Of a stretch of 7,308 bases of DNA, positions 5,732-7,308 are shown piece after piece; positions within the stretch are counted from its first letter, which is position 1; every line of letters begins with the position of its first letter. The translations under genes and the position numbers were made by a program. The notes beneath the pieces are model-generated. The model was not told the origin of the DNA. It did no database searches and saw nothing but the letters and a program-made list of their open reading frames with translations. This stretch comes from an uncultured beta proteobacterium (lineage in GTDB: Bacteria > Pseudomonadota > Gammaproteobacteria > Burkholderiales > Burkholderiaceae_C), in contig CAIMHL010000121.1 of assembly GCA_903840825.1 (NCBI GenBank), positions 1 to 7,308 on the forward strand, read 5' to 3'.

Positions 5732-6556
5732 CTACTGGCGACGCCCGCGCAGCCACTCCAGCAGCAGCATCAGCGTCGAGGTGAAGATGATCAGCAGCGT
5801 GGCAACTGCTGCGATGGTGGGCGTGATGTTCTCCCGAATGCCGGTAAACATCTGGCGGGGCAGGGTGACTTGCGTGGGCCCTGCAATAAACAAAGTCACC
5901 ACCACCTCATCAAACGAGGTGGCAAAGGCAAACAAGGCACCTGAGATAACACCCGGTGCAATGATGGGTAAGGTGATTCGGAAAAAAGTTTCAAGCGGAC
6001 TAGCCCCCAGGCTCAAACTGGCGCGCACCAAGTTGTGGTTAAAGCTTTGCAGTGTGGCTAGCACCGTGGTCAGCACAAAGGGCGCGCCCAAGGCCGCATG
6101 AACCAAGATGAGGCCAAGGTAGGTGTCGGCCAGGCCAATTTTGGCAAAAAACAAATACGTGCTGACACCCACCACCACAATAGGGACCACCATGGGTGCG
6201 ATGAGCAAGCTCATGAGCAACCCTTTACCCCTGAACTGAACTCGGGCCAGTCCTACCGCAGCCAGTGTGCCCAAAAGGGTGGCCAGCAAGGTGGCCAGCG
6301 GAGCCACAATAAAACTGTTGCGTGTGGCGCGCGCCCAGTCGTCTGAGCTGAACAGGTGCTGGTACCACTGCAAGGACCAGCCCGGCATGGGGTAGGCCAA
6401 AAATGAGCTGGCGCTAAATGAGAGCGGAATAATCACCAAAATGGGCAGCAGCAAAAACAGCAGCACGCCCAGGCACGCAGCGCGCAGGGCATACCAGCCC
6501 GCTTTGTCGCCGAGGGTGGCGTAGGCGGGGAAAACGGGGAGGGCGAGTAGTTTCAT
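5732..6556 (-). CDS. ABC transporter inner-membrane permease, PotC/YdcV-like
   Basis: This is one of two membrane subunits of a binding-protein-dependent importer of the polyamine/opine/phosphonate class. The 274 residues suggest six membrane segments at roughly 27-47, 81-104, 113-137, 145-168, 203-225 and 247-268. The cytoplasmic EAA loop that docks on the ATPase is visible at about 178-202 (RASLSLGASPLETFFRITLP and following IIAPG). The conserved SFDEVVVTLFI after it is typical of PotC-like proteins. The start codon lies 4 bases after the stop of the preceding permease (TAA ATA AATG arrangement), so the two are translationally coupled and form a heterodimeric pore. The ATPase and periplasmic binding protein are not in the window and are expected beyond the right edge. 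Substrate is inferred from gbuA and gabD downstream: a guanidino or amino compound such as guanidinobutyrate, GABA or a polyamine. Confidence 0.9.
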   Translation of the reverse strand: MKLLALPVFPAYATLGDKAGWYALRAACLGVLLFLLLPILVIIPLSFSASSFLAYPMPGWSLQWYQHLFSSDDWARATRNSFIVAPLATLLATLLGTLAAVGLARVQFRGKGLLMSLLIAPMVVPIVVVGVSTYLFFAKIGLADTYLGLILVHAALGAPFVLTTVLATLQSFNHNLVRASLSLGASPLETFFRITLPIIAPGVISGALFAFATSFDEVVVTLFIAGPTQVTLPRQMFTGIRENITPTIAAVATLLIIFTSTLMLLLEWLRGRRQ

Positions 6557-6560
6557 TTAT

Positions 6561-7308
6561 TTAGCCCAGGCTGAGTTCTGACTTCACCACACGCCGGTAC
6601 ACGGCGTACAAAATAAGGGTGCTGGTCAACAGCACGGCGCCCAGCGCGCAAGCCATGCCCCAATTGACATTGACGTTGGTGTACTGCGCAATGTAGTAGC
6701 TCAGCATTTGGTCATCAGCACCGCCCAGCAGCGCAGGAGTCACGTAGTAGCCAATGCTCAGGATGAACACCAGCAGCCCACCTGCCCCAATGCCTGGGTA
6801 GGTCTGGGGAATGTAGACCCTGAAAAAAGCACTCAAGGGGGAGCTTCCCAAGGAGACGGCGGCGCGAAGGTAGGTGTTGGGCACTGATTTCATGACGCTG
6901 TAAAGCGGCAAAATCATGAAGGGGAGCAAGATGTGAACCATGGCAATGATGACGCCCAAGCGGTTAAACAGCAGCGCAATGGGTTCATCGGTGACCCCCA
7001 AGCCCATCAATGACCGGTTGACCAACCCGTTGGTTTGCAAAAGAACAATCCAGGCCGCGACCCGAACCAAAATGGAGGTCCAAAAAGGCACCAGCACCAG
7101 AATCATCAGCATGTTGGCTTGGCGCGCTGAGAGGGTGGAAAGCCAATAAGCCAGCGGATAACCCAAAATCAAACAGCACAAAGTCACGATCGCGCTGATT
7201 TGAAAGGTACGCACAAGAATCTTGCCAAATGCCGCGGAATCAGCATCGACCTTGCTAATGTTTCCCTGCACATCGCGCTGCAAATCCAGCGAGGCCAGCA
7301 GGTAATCC
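6561..7308 (-). CDS. ABC transporter inner-membrane permease, PotB/YdcU-like, 5' end cut by window edge
   Basis: This is the partner permease. The 248 visible residues contain about five membrane segments. The EAA loop reads LRAAVSLGSSPLSAFFRVYIPQ and is followed by GGLLVFILSIGYYVTPALLGG, a very typical PotB-class stretch. A TTG at 7281-7283 could be taken as a start, but the frame is open to the right edge and the codons before it read DYLLASLD, the normal periplasmic loop after the first membrane segment in this class. The true start, with the first membrane helix, therefore lies beyond the window. The gene ends in TAA 4 bases before the next permease. Together with that permease it should form the channel of a PotABCD-like importer feeding the gbuA-gabD enzymes. 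Confidence 0.88.
   Translation of the reverse strand, partial: DYLLASLDLQRDVQGNISKVDADSAAFGKILVRTFQISAIVTLCCLILGYPLAYWLSTLSARQANMLMILVLVPFWTSILVRVAAWIVLLQTNGLVNRSLMGLGVTDEPIALLFNRLGVIIAMVHILLPFMILPLYSVMKSVPNTYLRAAVSLGSSPLSAFFRVYIPQTYPGIGAGGLLVFILSIGYYVTPALLGGADDQMLSYYIAQYTNVNVNWGMACALGAVLLTSTLILYAVYRRVVKSELSLG

Noticed and set aside
7281..7283. TTG as the start of the PotB-like permease
   Set aside because: The frame continues to the window edge with residues typical of the loop after the first membrane helix, so the gene is truncated rather than complete.

Overview
The window looks like ordinary chromosome of a betaproteobacterium, most likely Burkholderiales and probably Comamonadaceae (Rhodoferax, Polaromonas or Limnohabitans type). 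This is inferred from moderate-to-high GC by eye, tight gene packing, and protein families recognised from memory; no search was run. There are no RNA genes, mobile elements, CRISPR arrays or obvious phage genes.

Layout. The left part (1-2401) handles CoA thioesters. It has the end of a hotdog-fold acyl-CoA thioesterase (+, cut by the left edge), then a small PAS-LuxR regulator (-), then a divergent 98-bp regulatory gap, then scoA-scoB (+), the two subunits of a 3-oxoacid CoA-transferase. The right part (2426-7308) is one minus-strand run, read from right to left: two ABC inner-membrane permeases of the polyamine/opine type (the first cut by the right edge), a ureohydrolase that best fits guanidinobutyrase (gbuA), a succinate-semialdehyde dehydrogenase (gabD), and a SAM-binding protein of the spermidine synthase superfamily. 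The two halves converge at about 2402-2425.

How the genes may work together. The minus-strand run reads as a catabolic operon. The permeases would import a guanidino or amino compound, GbuA would release urea and leave GABA from 4-guanidinobutyrate, and GabD would oxidise succinic semialdehyde to succinate. The GABA transaminase that must link the last two steps is not in the window. On the other side, ScoAB moves CoA between succinyl-CoA and acetoacetate, so both halves feed the succinate/succinyl-CoA node. The PAS-LuxR protein is the only regulator and probably controls scoAB from the shared divergent gap.

Nothing here is a clearly new system. The items most worth a second look are the spermidine-synthase-like protein with altered active-site motifs and a forced TTG start, the completeness and substrate of the guanidinobutyrate-to-succinate operon, the 9-bp inverted repeat in the divergent promoter gap, and a set of small stem-loops in the only sizeable gap inside the minus-strand run.
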